Shown here piece by piece: positions 5,179 to 5,939 of a stretch of 5,939 nucleotides of DNA. How positions within the stretch are numbered: position 1 is the first letter of the stretch; each line of letters opens with the position of its first letter. Where the stretch lies: NCBI GenBank assembly GCA_022701845.1, contig JAKONS010000252.1, positions 1 to 5,939 on the forward strand, given 5' to 3'. The notes under the pieces are model-generated. The model worked only from the letters and a program-made list of their open reading frames with translations, was not told the DNA's origin and did no database searches. Origin of the DNA: Burkholderiaceae bacterium (GTDB taxonomy: Bacteria; Pseudomonadota; Gammaproteobacteria; Burkholderiales; Burkholderiaceae). Made by a program: the position numbers and the translations under genes.

Positions 5179-5939
5179 GTGACCGCCATCGAATCCTCCC
5201 CACCCGCTGTCGCCGGCCCGGCCGCGCTGCCGTTCCACAACCCCTACCGCCACGGCTTCGCGCGCCTGTCGGTGGGGGTGCCGCGCAACCGGGTGGCCGA
5301 CCCGGTGTTCAACGCGGCGGAAACCATCCGCCTCTACCGGGAAGCCGCCGGCCAGGGCGCGGCGGTGGTGGCGTTTCCCGAGCTGGGCCTGTCGGCCTAC
5401 ACCTGCGACGACCTGTTCCACCAGAGCGCCCTGCTCGACGGCTGCGAGGCCGCGCTGCAGGCGGTGGTGGAGGCTTCCGCCGACGTGGCGGCGGTGGCCA
5501 TCGTGGGCCTGCCGCTGCGGGTCGACCACCGGCTGTTCAACTGCGCGGCGGTGGTCGCCAGCGGCCGGCTGCTGGGCGTGCTGCCCAAGACCTATCTGCC
5601 CACCTACGGCGAGTTCTACGAGGCGCGCCAGTTCGCCGGCGCCGACACCGCGCTGGCCACCGAGATCGCCCTGTGCGGCGCGGTGGTGCCCTTCGGCACC
5701 GACCTGATCTTCCAGGCGCGCCAGCTGCCGCTGCTGAAGATCCATGTGGAGATCTGCGAGGACGTCTGGGTGCCGATTCCGCCCAGCAGCTATGCGGCGC
5801 TGGCCGGCGCCACCGTGCTGGTGAACCTGTCGGCGTCGAACATCACCATCGGCAAATCCGCCTACCGGCACCAGCTGGTGAGCCTGCAGTCGGCGCGCTG
5901 CCAGGCGGCGTATCTGTATTCGTCGGCCGGCATCGGCGA
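5179..5939 (+). CDS. nadE: Glutamine-dependent NAD+ synthetase, N-terminal glutaminase part (partial)
   Basis: Catalyses the last step of NAD+ synthesis, amidating nicotinate adenine dinucleotide with ammonia released from glutamine. The visible 253 codons form the nitrilase-type glutaminase domain. The triad is Glu68 (FPELGLSAY), Lys137 (LPKTYLP) and Cys193 (EICEDVW). Also visible are the family signatures [10 protein letters not shown] (143-152), [14 protein letters not shown] (198-211) and [15 protein letters not shown] (216-230). The pattern resembles the long bacterial enzymes of about 680 residues, such as the Mycobacterium tuberculosis type; the ATP-binding synthetase domain should lie beyond the window. 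The GTG at 5179 is the only start codon between an upstream in-frame stop (5134-5136) and the first conserved strand. No strong ribosome site precedes it, so translation may be coupled to the hydrolase gene ending 25 bp upstream. Confidence 0.92.
   Translation, partial: MTAIESSPPAVAGPAALPFHNPYRHGFARLSVGVPRNRVADPVFNAAETIRLYREAAGQGAAVVAFPELGLSAYTCDDLFHQSALLDGCEAALQAVVEASADVAAVAIVGLPLRVDHRLFNCAAVVASGRLLGVLPKTYLPTYGEFYEARQFAGADTALATEIALCGAVVPFGTDLIFQARQLPLLKIHVEICEDVWVPIPPSSYAALAGATVLVNLSASNITIGKSAYRHQLVSLQSARCQAAYLYSSAGIG

Noticed and set aside
4295..5182. A 295-codon plus-strand open frame overlapping the hydrolase gene
   Set aside because: Its composition is Arg/Ala/Pro-rich without motifs, while the overlapping frame carries the full Asp-Lys-Cys triad.
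4026..5240. A 404-codon open frame on the minus strand across the hydrolase and DUF3892 genes
   Set aside because: It crosses two genes with intact family motifs in other frames and has no family signature of its own.
5104..5871. A 255-codon minus-strand open frame opposite the NAD+ synthetase
   Set aside because: No domain is visible; the plus strand carries the complete glutaminase signatures.
1..5939. CRISPR arrays, tRNA or rRNA genes, insertion sequences or attachment sites
   Set aside because: I looked for regularly spaced repeats, transposase motifs, terminal inverted repeats and tRNA-like folds and found none; the only tandem repeat is the coding TTTTP tract.

Overview
The window is high-GC DNA with dense genes and C- or G-ending codons. 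Shine-Dalgarno sites are clear for four of the six genes. The gene types (an IclR-family regulator, PQQ-type dehydrogenase, DUF3892 protein and a large glutamine-dependent NAD+ synthetase) fit a proteobacterium. A betaproteobacterium of the Burkholderiales is my best guess; no taxonomic marker is present, so this is inference.

Layout. (1) Positions 1-449, minus strand: the N-terminal 149 codons of an IclR-family transcriptional regulator, cut by the window edge. (2) Positions 450-635: a divergent intergenic region with repeated GGAAA/TTTCC half-sites, a plausible operator zone. (3) Positions 636-3941, plus strand: a two-gene operon separated by 21 bp. The first gene encodes a lipoprotein with a Thr/Pro repeat linker and a ThuA-like domain. 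The second encodes a lipoprotein with a PQQ-type eight-bladed propeller and a C-terminal cupredoxin-like domain. A strong intrinsic terminator follows at 3974-4008. (4) Positions 4018-4320, minus strand: a 100-residue DUF3892 protein, with a candidate promoter and palindrome upstream. (5) Positions 4503-5153, plus strand: an isochorismatase-like cysteine hydrolase. (6) Positions 5179-5939, plus strand: the glutaminase half of a glutamine-dependent NAD+ synthetase, running off the window.

How it may work together. The lipoprotein pair is the most distinctive part. Both proteins carry an almost identical tether just after the lipidated cysteine (C-x-GGGNS-x-VA), start from similar AAGGAG sites and lie opposite an IclR-type regulator. 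A reasonable inference is an envelope-anchored module induced by a small molecule: the PQQ enzyme oxidises a sugar or alcohol and the ThuA-like partner acts on the substrate or product. The substrate cannot be read from the sequence. The dehydrogenase has no cytochrome c domain. Its C-terminal cupredoxin-like domain lacks two of the four usual type 1 copper ligands, so its electron acceptor is unclear. The right-hand block is separate: the hydrolase and NAD+ synthetase are probably co-transcribed.
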